From an uncultured Pseudomonadota bacterium (lineage in GTDB: Bacteria > Pseudomonadota > Gammaproteobacteria > Burkholderiales > Burkholderiaceae_C), in the NCBI GenBank assembly GCA_900320815.1, contig ONTY01000100.1, positions 1 through 7,568 on the forward strand: 7,568 bases of DNA. Direction: 5' to 3'. The position numbers and the translations under genes are program-made. Position 1 is the stretch's first letter. The number at the start of each line of letters is the position of its first letter. The notes beneath the pieces are model-generated. The model was not told where the DNA came from. It was given only the letters and a program-made list of their open reading frames with translations, and did no database searches. Shown piece by piece: positions 1 to 5,367 of this stretch.

Positions 1-499
1 CAATGTGAATGCGCCCATTTAAAAACGTACCCGCCGTCAATACCACAGCACGCGCATAAAAATCCACTCCCATTTGCGTGCGCACCCCCTGTACGCGCTC
101 TCCTTGCACAAGAATATCAACCACGGCTTGCTGAAACATAAGCAATCCGGGTTGATTTTCCAGTCGCCGCCGCATTGCCGCGCGATAGAGTACGCGATCC
201 ACCTGCGTGCGCGTAGCACGCACTGCCGGTCCTTTGCTGGCATTGAGTACTCGAAACTGGATGCCAGCTTCGTCAGCTGCCAGCGCCATCGCTCCCCCAA
301 GTGCATCCACTTCTTTGAGTAAGTGACTTTTGCCAATACCACCAATGCTAGGGTTGCAGCTCATTTGCCCCAGCGTCTCAAAATTATGCGTAAGCAGCAG
401 CGTGGTACAACCCATGCGCGCAGCCGCCAGTGCCGCCTCGGCACCTGCATGACCACCGCCCACCACAATCACATCAAAATGCCTAGTACCGTTGTCCAT
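1..499 (-). CDS. mnmG: MnmG (GidA), tRNA uridine-5-carboxymethylaminomethyl modification enzyme, N-terminal part
   Basis: Only the first 166 residues are in the window; the gene continues past position 1. MnmG is the FAD-binding partner of MnmE and installs the carboxymethylaminomethyl group on wobble U34 of certain tRNAs in the cytoplasm. The translation shows a Rossmann FAD-binding motif GGGHAG at residues 14-19 after the strand FDVIVV, then [12 protein letters not shown] at 46-57, [11 protein letters not shown] at 62-72, [13 protein letters not shown] (around 90-102), and [10 protein letters not shown] at the window edge, all family signatures. One deviation is Ser58 where the family nearly always has Gly (GKGH becomes GKSH). 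The ATG at 497-499 places the first strand at the usual distance from the N-terminus, although no clear Shine-Dalgarno sequence precedes it. The gene is divergent from the glutathione transferase gene and lies about 0.9 kb left of the proposed origin, a common place for mnmG. Identification is firm. Confidence 0.96.
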   Translation of the reverse strand, partial: MDNGTRHFDVIVVGGGHAGAEAALAAARMGCTTLLLTHNFETLGQMSCNPSIGGIGKSHLLKEVDALGGAMALAADEAGIQFRVLNASKGPAVRATRTQVDRVLYRAAMRRRLENQPGLLMFQQAVVDILVQGERVQGVRTQMGVDFYARAVVLTAGTFLNGRIHI

Positions 500-644
500 A
501 AAACTAATAACAAAAATGAAACACGCGAAAAAATGGAAATGTGCATATTTCCAGGTGCGAGCAAAAAGCATGCGCGCAGGCTGGATATTATCCGCTCTGC
601 CGTCCACGCTGCACTGCGGCAACTTCCAGCACAGATGCGGAGCG

Positions 645-650
645 TATAAT
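645..650 (+). promoter_or_regulatory. Probable -10 box of the glutathione transferase gene
   Basis: A perfect TATAAT lies 38 bases before the start codon at 689. The sequence 16-18 bases upstream is a poor -35 match (about 3 of 6), so the promoter may be weak or depend on an activator. A good Shine-Dalgarno AGGAG at 675-679 sits 9 bases before the ATG. The transcription start is inferred, not shown. Confidence 0.45.
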
Positions 651-688
651 TTTTCTTCCCATCCATATAACACCAGGAGTGTTCAGAC

Positions 689-1303
689 ATGAAACTGTAC
701 TTTTTCCCCGGCGCCTGCTCACTGTCAGCGCAAATTGCACTCAACGAAGCTGGGTTGCCCTACGAAGCCGTTTTTGCCGACATCCGTAGCGGCCGCCTGT
801 CTGATGGCACAGACTATCGCAGCATCAACCAACTCGGCTATGTCCCCTATCTGACTCTGGATAACGGCGATGCCTTGCACGAATGTGCCACCATTGCCCT
901 CTATGCTGCCGACCACGCGCCCGACAAAAAACTGGCTCCTGCTGCTGGCAGCAGCATGGAACGCTATCACTTCCTTGAACTGCTCAACTTCGTCGCCACA
1001 GAGTTGCACAAAAATTTCGGCCCACTTTTTTCGCCAGACACAACTGACGATTTGCGCATCAAAGTACACGAACGCTTGAAGAAACGCTTTGATTACATCA
1101 ACCAGCTTCTGGATGGCAAGAGTTGGCTTACAGGTGACAACTTCACCGTCGCCGATGGCTACCTGTTTGCCATGTGCCGCTGGTGCCAACGCCTGAACGT
1201 TGATCTCTCTTCCTTTGCCAACATCCTCGCCTGGCGTGAACGTGTTGCGGCACGCCCGTCAGTGAAAGCCGCGTTGCAAACCGAAGCTGCTGTCAAGCTC
1301 TGA
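689..1303 (+). CDS. gst: Beta-class glutathione S-transferase
   Basis: A 204-residue cytosolic glutathione S-transferase, the usual length for bacterial beta-class enzymes, which conjugate or bind glutathione in detoxification and oxidative stress. The thioredoxin-like N-terminal domain begins MKLYFFPGACS, placing the class-defining Cys at residue 10. The cis-proline motif VPYL is at 52-55 and the glutathione gamma-glutamyl contact region LHECATIALYAAD at 63-75. The helical C-terminal domain has ATELHKNFGPLF at 103-114, with the conserved His107, and the folding N-capping box FTVAD at 152-156. The sequence closely parallels E. coli GstA. Cys66, Cys163 and Cys166 are extra cysteines beyond the catalytic one. 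The ATG has a strong Shine-Dalgarno AGGAG nine bases upstream. If the proposed origin is right, this gene is transcribed toward it, head-on to the leftward fork, and its coding strand is C-rich, as expected for a lagging-strand gene. The substrate is unknown. Confidence 0.93.
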   Translation: MKLYFFPGACSLSAQIALNEAGLPYEAVFADIRSGRLSDGTDYRSINQLGYVPYLTLDNGDALHECATIALYAADHAPDKKLAPAAGSSMERYHFLELLNFVATELHKNFGPLFSPDTTDDLRIKVHERLKKRFDYINQLLDGKSWLTGDNFTVADGYLFAMCRWCQRLNVDLSSFANILAWRERVAARPSVKAALQTEAAVKL

Positions 1304-1327
1304 CGTTTAAGACACACACACCAAAGC

Positions 1328-1355
1328 GTGCAACGTCTGTACCTGGACGTTGCAC
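1328..1355. repeat. Perfect 10-bp inverted repeat at the left edge of the origin region
   Basis: The arms GTGCAACGTC (1328-1337) and GACGTTGCAC (1346-1355) are exactly complementary around an 8-base loop. No T-run follows, so it is a poor intrinsic terminator for the gene ending at 1303. It may be a protein-binding site or a hairpin associated with the origin. Confidence 0.6.
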
Positions 1356-1357
1356 AA

Positions 1358-1400
1358 AGCTGTGGATAAATCCTGAATAAGTCGGGATTTACCCACAGCT
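1358..1400. repeat. Inverted pair of DnaA boxes
   Basis: The arms 1358-1373 (AGCTGTGGATAAATCC) and 1385-1400 (GGATTTACCCACAGCT) are complementary over 16 bases with one mismatch, separated by 11 bases. Each arm contains one DnaA box: perfect on the minus strand at 1361-1369, one mismatch on the plus strand at 1389-1397. The pairing extends beyond the 9-base boxes on both sides, so the whole palindrome is probably selected, not just the two boxes. Confidence 0.7.
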
Positions 1401-1468
1401 TCCTGAAGCATTTCGTGTTTTACCCACATTTGTTCTATTCTTTCCCGGCACTTATTCACAACGTTTCA

Positions 1469-1485
1469 CACGCTGCAACAGCGTG
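1469..1485. repeat. Small 7-bp hairpin within the origin region
   Basis: CACGCTG (1469-1475) and CAGCGTG (1479-1485) pair perfectly around the three-base loop CAA. It lies between the fourth and fifth DnaA boxes. Its role is unknown; no T-run follows, so it is not an intrinsic terminator. Confidence 0.4.
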
Positions 1486-1506
1486 GTGGCAAAAGGCTTC
1501 GCCCAG

Positions 1507-1541
1507 TTGTCCACAACCTTACGTGTGCTCTATTACTACTA
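1507..1541 (+). promoter_or_regulatory. DUE-proximal DnaA box plus DnaA-trio element
   Basis: The box TTGTCCACA (1507-1515) is followed by a 14-base spacer and then by the triplets CTA, TTA, CTA, CTA at 1530-1541. On the complementary strand read 3' to 5' these are GAT, AAT, GAT, GAT, matching the DnaA-trio consensus on which DnaA forms its single-strand filament. An A-rich tract, including AAAAATTTATAAAG at 1543-1556, follows directly. The match is by eye. Trio elements are short, so chance cannot be excluded without comparing related genomes. Confidence 0.55.
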
Positions 1542-1665
1542 CAAAAATTTATAAAGAAAAAAAGAGTTAAAGCTGTATGGCAAGAGAGTCCAGGAGTAAA
1601 GTTCGCTCTGACCTGTATAGGCTGGTAAGATGGGCAGCCGTTCACATCTGTGGCTTCAAGTAGCC

Positions 1666-2430
1666 ATGCCTGCATCGACTCATTACACACCAAGCACGTT
1701 TGAGATGAGGGGGACATCCTTACCCCTTCTCGCGCTGTATCTGAAATCCGCCAATTTGGATGCAATTGCCGCTGAGCTTGCCGCCCAGTATGGGGAGCGG
1801 CCGGGCTTTTTTGACAACGACTTGCTGCTGCTTGACCTCAGTGCTATAAGCGCAGTCGAAGCGGCGCCACACCTGGACTTTACCCAGCTTGTCAGCGTGC
1901 TCCACCGTCATGGGCTTATCGCTGTTGCGGCACGTGGTGGTACACAGGCACTCATGGGTGCTGCCGAGCAAGCTGGCTTACCTGCTGCACCGCATGAATT
2001 GGCGCGGCAAGACGCAGCTTCTCAGGAACTACCGCCGCCTGTTCCTGCGTCGGCATCGCCGCCCATTGAAAGCATGCCCGATGCAGGGGCATTGTTCCTG
2101 GCACAGCCGTTGCGCTCTGGTCAACAGGCATATGCACGTGGTCGCGATCTCGTGATTACCGCCATGGTCAATGCTGGTGCAGAGGTTATTGCCGATGGTC
2201 ACATCCACGTCTATGCGCCGTTGCGCGGGCGTGCCATCGCAGGCGCGCGTGGCTGGAAGGATGCACGCATTTTTGCGCACGAAATGCGCCCTGAACTTGT
2301 GTCCATTGCCGGCGTGTGGCGTACCTTTGAGCAGCCGCTGCCGCCAGAAATTATGGGTAAGCCAGCCATGCTGCATTTGGAGTCGAGTGCACTAGGCGAT
2401 AAACTCATTTTTGAACCCATGGGCGCCTAA
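1666..2430 (+). CDS. minC: Septum site-determining protein MinC
   Basis: MinC is the FtsZ-polymerisation inhibitor of the Min system; MinD carries it to the membrane to block division near the poles. From the chosen start it has 254 residues. The N-terminal FtsZ-acting domain covers about 12-100 (FEMRGTSLPLLALYLKSANL, then LLLLDLSAI). A proline- and alanine-rich linker spans about 105-145. The C-terminal beta-helix dimerisation and MinD-binding domain runs from about 147 with PLRSGQ, GAEVIADGHIHVY (171-183), LRGRAIAG (186-193) and ELVSIAG (210-216), the most conserved family motifs. An in-frame ATG at 1630 would add 12 residues. I prefer 1666 because it leaves the short N-terminus usual in the family; neither start has a good Shine-Dalgarno sequence. 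It is the first gene of a minC-minD-minE operon directly downstream of the proposed origin, with 80 bases before minD. Confidence 0.95.
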   Translation: MPASTHYTPSTFEMRGTSLPLLALYLKSANLDAIAAELAAQYGERPGFFDNDLLLLDLSAISAVEAAPHLDFTQLVSVLHRHGLIAVAARGGTQALMGAAEQAGLPAAPHELARQDAASQELPPPVPASASPPIESMPDAGALFLAQPLRSGQQAYARGRDLVITAMVNAGAEVIADGHIHVYAPLRGRAIAGARGWKDARIFAHEMRPELVSIAGVWRTFEQPLPPEIMGKPAMLHLESSALGDKLIFEPMGA

Positions 2431-2455
2431 GAAGCGTCTGGTGCTACGCCGCGCG

Positions 2456-2481
2456 GCAGGGAATTTTTCCGCTACCCCTGC
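2456..2481 (+). repeat. Small inverted repeat between minC and minD
   Basis: GCAGGG (2456-2461) pairs with CCCTGC (2476-2481) around a 14-base loop in the 80-base gap between minC and minD. It could be an mRNA processing or stabilising hairpin that helps set the minC-to-minD ratio, but the stem is short and this is only a suggestion. Confidence 0.25.
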
Positions 2482-2510
2482 GCATCAGGTGGATATTTGG
2501 AGAAACTTCT

Positions 2511-3326
2511 ATGACAAAAATCATCGTTATCACCTCTGGAAAAGGGGGTGTTGGAAAAACCACGACCAGTGCTGCTTTTGCCTCAGGATTGGCGCTCAAA
2601 GAACGCAAAACCGCCGTTATTGATTTTGACGTAGGGCTGCGTAACCTTGACTTGGTTATGGGGTGCGAGCGGCGCGTTGTCTATGACTTTATCAATGTTA
2701 TTCAAGGTGAAGCCAACCTTAGCCAGGCGCTTATCAAGGACAAGCAGTGCAGCAACCTGTATATTCTTGCTGCCAGCCAAACGCGTGATAAAAATGCACT
2801 CACCCAGGAAGGCGTCAAAAAGGTTTTTGATGAACTGGCTGCAATGGGCTTTGAATACATTATTTGTGATTCACCTGCCGGCATTGAAACCGGCGCACTC
2901 ATGGCCATGTATTACGCTGACGAAGCCATTATCGTCACCAACCCTGAGGTCTCCAGTGTGCGCGATTCTGACCGCATTCTTGGCTTGCTTGCCAGCAAAA
3001 CCTTGCGTGCCAGCGAAGGTGGCATGCCTGTTAAAGAGCATTTGCTCATCACACGCTACGACCCGGCACGTGTGCAAGAAGGTCAAATGCTCAGCATTCA
3101 AGATATTCAGGATATTCTACGCATTCCTCTTATCGGTGTTATTCCAGAAAGTGAGGATGTACTGCAAGCATCCAATCAGGGGCTGCCTGCTGTGCATTTG
3201 ATCGACAGCGACATTTCTGGCGCTTACATGGATATGGTTGAGCGTTTTCTGGGTGAAGAACGCCCAATGCGTTTCATCAACGCGAAAAAACCAGGATTTT
3301 TTGGTCGCCTGTTTGGAGGAAAATAA
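2511..3326 (+). CDS. minD: Septum site-determining ATPase MinD
   Basis: MinD is a membrane-associated ParA/MinD-family ATPase of 271 residues, the usual length. It binds the inner membrane as an ATP dimer, recruits MinC, and is released by MinE, producing pole-to-pole oscillation. The deviant Walker A motif GKGGVGKT is at 10-17 with signature Lys11 and Lys16. Switch I (IDFDVGLRNLDLVMG, including Asp40) is at 37-51, and the Walker B/switch II DSPAGIE at 120-126. The C-terminal 15 residues (about 257-271, AKKPGFFGRLFGGK) form the amphipathic membrane-targeting helix, with basic residues alternating with Phe and Leu. A Shine-Dalgarno GGAG at 2499-2502 lies 8 bases before the ATG. It is the middle gene of the min operon, with minE starting 3 bases after its stop. 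All key residues are present, so it should be functional. Confidence 0.98.
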   Translation: MTKIIVITSGKGGVGKTTTSAAFASGLALKERKTAVIDFDVGLRNLDLVMGCERRVVYDFINVIQGEANLSQALIKDKQCSNLYILAASQTRDKNALTQEGVKKVFDELAAMGFEYIICDSPAGIETGALMAMYYADEAIIVTNPEVSSVRDSDRILGLLASKTLRASEGGMPVKEHLLITRYDPARVQEGQMLSIQDIQDILRIPLIGVIPESEDVLQASNQGLPAVHLIDSDISGAYMDMVERFLGEERPMRFINAKKPGFFGRLFGGK

Positions 3327-3329
3327 GCA

Positions 3330-3641
3330 ATGTCAATTTTTGATTTTTTTGATAGAGAAAATAAAAAAACAGCTTCTGTCGCCAAGGAACGCTTGCAGAT
3401 AATTCTTGCGCATGAACGCATCGGTCGGAATACGCCTGACTACCTTCCAGCATTGCAGCGCGATTTGATTGCTGTCATTGGGAGGTATGTTAAAATTAAC
3501 CCGGAGGATATTATTGTCAGGCGTGAACGGCAAGACGACCTGGAAATCCTTGAAGTCAAAATTGAACTGCCAGAAAACCATGCTGAAATAACATTTTCTC
3601 CACCATCATACCGCAAAAATCAACCACACCCACGCCGTTAA
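3330..3641 (+). CDS. minE: Cell division topological specificity factor MinE
   Basis: MinE stimulates the MinD ATPase and restricts MinC/MinD to the poles. It has 103 residues, longer than the typical 80-90. The N-terminus MSIFDFFD is the membrane-binding amphipathic segment. The anti-MinCD helix [14 protein letters not shown] at 17-30 is canonical, as is the beta-fold dimerisation domain ([19 protein letters not shown], 38-56, and [12 protein letters not shown], 70-81). The extra length is a C-terminal tail from about residue 82 ([22 protein letters not shown]) that is polar, proline-rich and basic. Its Shine-Dalgarno GGAGGA (3315-3320) lies inside the last codons of minD and the start is 3 bases after the minD stop, so translation is probably coupled. 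It completes the minC-minD-minE operon. Confidence 0.97.
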   Translation: MSIFDFFDRENKKTASVAKERLQIILAHERIGRNTPDYLPALQRDLIAVIGRYVKINPEDIIVRRERQDDLEILEVKIELPENHAEITFSPPSYRKNQPHPRR

Positions 3642-3676
3642 ATCACATTTCCTGCCGGCGCCTACCCCGGCGTGGG
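3629..3676 (+). repeat. Long-loop inverted repeat at the 3' end of minE
   Basis: CCCACGCCG (3629-3637, ending at the last sense codon of minE) is exactly complementary to CGGCGTGGG (3668-3676). A second, competing hairpin, GCCGG (3654-3658) with CCGGC (3667-3671), lies inside the same stretch. No T-run follows, so this is not a standard intrinsic terminator. It may act in a factor-dependent terminator or protect the min mRNA 3' end. Confidence 0.35.
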
Positions 3677-3717
3677 CACCTGGTACACCCGTATTCTTTT
3701 CCAAGGCGCCCTCTTCC

Positions 3718-5181
3718 ATGCTTATATTTTCCAGTGCCTTTCCTGCCATTGCCAGCAGCGACGCGCACGACTTTTTTTCTGCGGCAGTTGCTTGGCTAAG
3801 TGACTGCACCAGCTTTAATGCTGATGAACTATGCACCTTTTTCACACAAACTGAAGCAAAAACGCAGCGCGGTGCCGACTCCCTTCATACTCTTTTTTGC
3901 CGCACTAATGGTGGCGAGTTCGCTGCCATACGTCACCGCCACAGTAGCGATACTTGGCAATGGATAACCACCGCTGTTTTTTCTACCACGCACACGCAAA
4001 CTGCGGCTGGTGGTGCCTGGGTCAGCGTGCAGCAGGAATGTGAAGCGCAATATCCCGGTGCCGTCCCCCTTGCACTCCGGCACCCGCACCCGCTGGCACT
4101 CGGCGCCTTGTTGGCTGCATTTGGGGGTGCGACCGATGGTGTGCTGCGCGTCCAGTCACAGCCACACCTTCTGGACGACACCATCGACGGCATCATGCAG
4201 GCAGCGCAACTGTTGTGCGTTTCGGCTCAATGCAGTTTGCCTGTAATGTATGTCAGCACCCAAACATGGGGCGGTTACGCTCTTGATTTGTCACACTTGG
4301 CGCGCAGCGTTGCGGGCATCGCGCACGTTGTCGTCGAACCAAGCCGGGATTTTTCGCGCCACCTCCAGCGGCATTTGCGAAAAATATCCATGCACACTTC
4401 TTGGAGAGAAATACCTGAGCGTGGTGCAATTGGTATCTACTGGCCCGGCAGCACCGACAACCACGCACTGTTCCATGCCTGGAAATACAGCAACTCAGCG
4501 CATTTTGAACAAACTGTACGCGATGCTCTTATATTCTCTCAACTCAGTTGCCGCCTACCTTGTACCTGGGAGCAGGTACGCGAAGCTGTCGCGCAAAAAA
4601 TCATAAAATCACTGGAAAAAGAAAAATCAGATTCCAGCCGCTTCGATGATTATGCCCGTGAATTTGACCACGAAATAACTCTCCGTGAGCAAAAAATTGC
4701 CGAGGCTGAAAAAGAAATCCAGCGCCTGCGTGGCGAGTTGCTGCGCTACGAAGCCGATGCTGACGCACGCAACGAAGCTGGCCCCGGCGCCCTCCTTAAA
4801 GCTGGCAATGAACGTGATTTTTATCCCAATGAAATTTTATGCATGCTCCTTGACGCCATTCGCGATTCTGAGCGTGCCCAACCCCAAGACAGTCGTCGCC
4901 AGCATGTTTTACGCGCCATATTGCAAGCCAATGAACTGGAGCACAATCCAATAAAAGATCGGCGTGAGCGTATCAAAAAAATACTGCGTGGGATGCGTAA
5001 TTTAGACGCTTCCTTGCAGCGCGAACTTGAAGAAATGGGCTTTTCCATTACCGGCGAAGGCAAACATTTCAAACTGCTCTTTCAAGGCGATGACCGCTAT
5101 GTCTACACCCTTCCGAAAAGTGGCAGCGACTGGCGGGGCGGTAAAAATGCCGCTGGCGACATCAGTCGCCTGCTTTTTTAG
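3718..5181 (+). CDS. Uncharacterised 487-residue protein: N-terminal domain, coiled coil, HicA-like C-terminus
   Basis: I do not recognise a named gene. The protein is soluble, with no signal peptide or membrane segment. Residues 1-245 form one globular region with motifs I recall from uncharacterised bacterial proteins: LIFSSAFP at 2-9, AWVSVQQECE at 100-109, LPVMYVS at 174-180, IAHVVVEPSRDFSRHL at 201-216 and GAIGIYWPG at 236-244. Residues about 285-350 are rich in Glu, Lys and Arg with heptad-like spacing, a probable coiled coil. A conserved-looking block DFYPNEILCMLLDAI (367-381) and SRRQHVLRAILQAN (392-405) follows. The last 60 residues (LEEMGFSITGEGKHFKLLF, then YTLPKSGSDWRGGKN and DISRLLF) resemble the HicA/YcfA small RNA-binding fold, with GKH at 448-450 in the position of the HicA Gly-Ser-His. 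The Shine-Dalgarno is weak (AAGG about 12 bases upstream). It stands alone, 76 bases after minE. A defence or RNA-related role is possible but unproven. Confidence 0.85.
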   Translation: MLIFSSAFPAIASSDAHDFFSAAVAWLSDCTSFNADELCTFFTQTEAKTQRGADSLHTLFCRTNGGEFAAIRHRHSSDTWQWITTAVFSTTHTQTAAGGAWVSVQQECEAQYPGAVPLALRHPHPLALGALLAAFGGATDGVLRVQSQPHLLDDTIDGIMQAAQLLCVSAQCSLPVMYVSTQTWGGYALDLSHLARSVAGIAHVVVEPSRDFSRHLQRHLRKISMHTSWREIPERGAIGIYWPGSTDNHALFHAWKYSNSAHFEQTVRDALIFSQLSCRLPCTWEQVREAVAQKIIKSLEKEKSDSSRFDDYAREFDHEITLREQKIAEAEKEIQRLRGELLRYEADADARNEAGPGALLKAGNERDFYPNEILCMLLDAIRDSERAQPQDSRRQHVLRAILQANELEHNPIKDRRERIKKILRGMRNLDASLQRELEEMGFSITGEGKHFKLLFQGDDRYVYTLPKSGSDWRGGKNAAGDISRLLF

Positions 5182-5260
5182 GCCAACGGCACTGTCCGAG
5201 TGCAGCATCTCCCTTGTTTATATACCCCACTTCTTTTCATCTTTTTGCCCGCATGTCATG

Positions 5261-5281
5261 AGGGTAATGGATGGATACCCT
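5261..5281. repeat. Inverted repeat upstream of argD, possible operator
   Basis: AGGGTA (5261-5266) and TACCCT (5276-5281) are perfectly complementary around 9 bases, about 87 bases before the argD start. The arms do not resemble the ARG box of ArgR, which is A/T-rich with TGAAT-type half-sites. It may be a site for another regulator or may be chance. Confidence 0.25.
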
Positions 5282-5352
5282 AGCACCAAGGAGAAAAATG
5301 CTGCACATCCGCCTGCATCTCTACAATCTGCTCTTTTTTCTTGTTTCCTTCC

Positions 5353-5359
5353 AAAGGAG
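5353..5359 (+). promoter_or_regulatory. Shine-Dalgarno sequence that fixes the argD GTG start
   Basis: AAAGGAG ends 8 bases before the GTG at 5368. The translation from this GTG (MTVPASPHVMNTYARLPVAL) gives the short N-terminus usual for ArgD before the conserved VMNTY. Starting at the in-frame TTG at 5341 would put the ribosome-binding site inside the gene. Confidence 0.65.
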
Positions 5360-5367
5360 CCAACGCT

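Larger units (their letters stand above)
1328..1572. other. Candidate chromosomal replication origin (oriC)
   Basis: The gene-free stretch between the glutathione transferase gene and minC has the standard parts of a bacterial origin in the standard order. Five DnaA-box-like 9-mers lie at 1361-1369 (minus strand, perfect TTATCCACA), 1389-1397 and 1420-1428 (TTACCCACA, one mismatch), 1452-1460 (TTATTCACA, fits TTATNCACA) and 1507-1515 (TTGTCCACA, one mismatch). A short mixed spacer is followed by four DnaA-trio triplets (1530-1541) and then an A-rich tract (1543-1570) suited to be the unwinding element. mnmG lies on the left and is transcribed leftward; minCDE lies on the right and is transcribed rightward, both away from this site. 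No dnaA gene is in the window, which is common. It could instead be a DnaA-titration or regulatory site, but the trio plus AT-rich tract argues for an origin. Confidence 0.75.

Noticed and set aside
583..593. Palindrome GGATATTATCC as the -10 region of mnmG on the minus strand
   Set aside because: GATAAT is a fair -10, but no -35 lies at 16-18 bases and the leader to the mnmG start would be over 80 bases, so the evidence is too weak to list.
74..649. Plus-strand frames over the left edge
   Set aside because: They lie opposite the conserved N-terminus of MnmG or in its upstream region and have no family motifs.
1328..1355. Intrinsic terminator for the glutathione transferase gene
   Set aside because: The hairpin is good, but it is followed by AAAGCTGTGG rather than a T-run.
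1461..1470. parS-like site (GTTTCAC core) beside the fourth DnaA box
   Set aside because: Only one half-site is present; the full 16-bp palindrome needed for ParB is absent.
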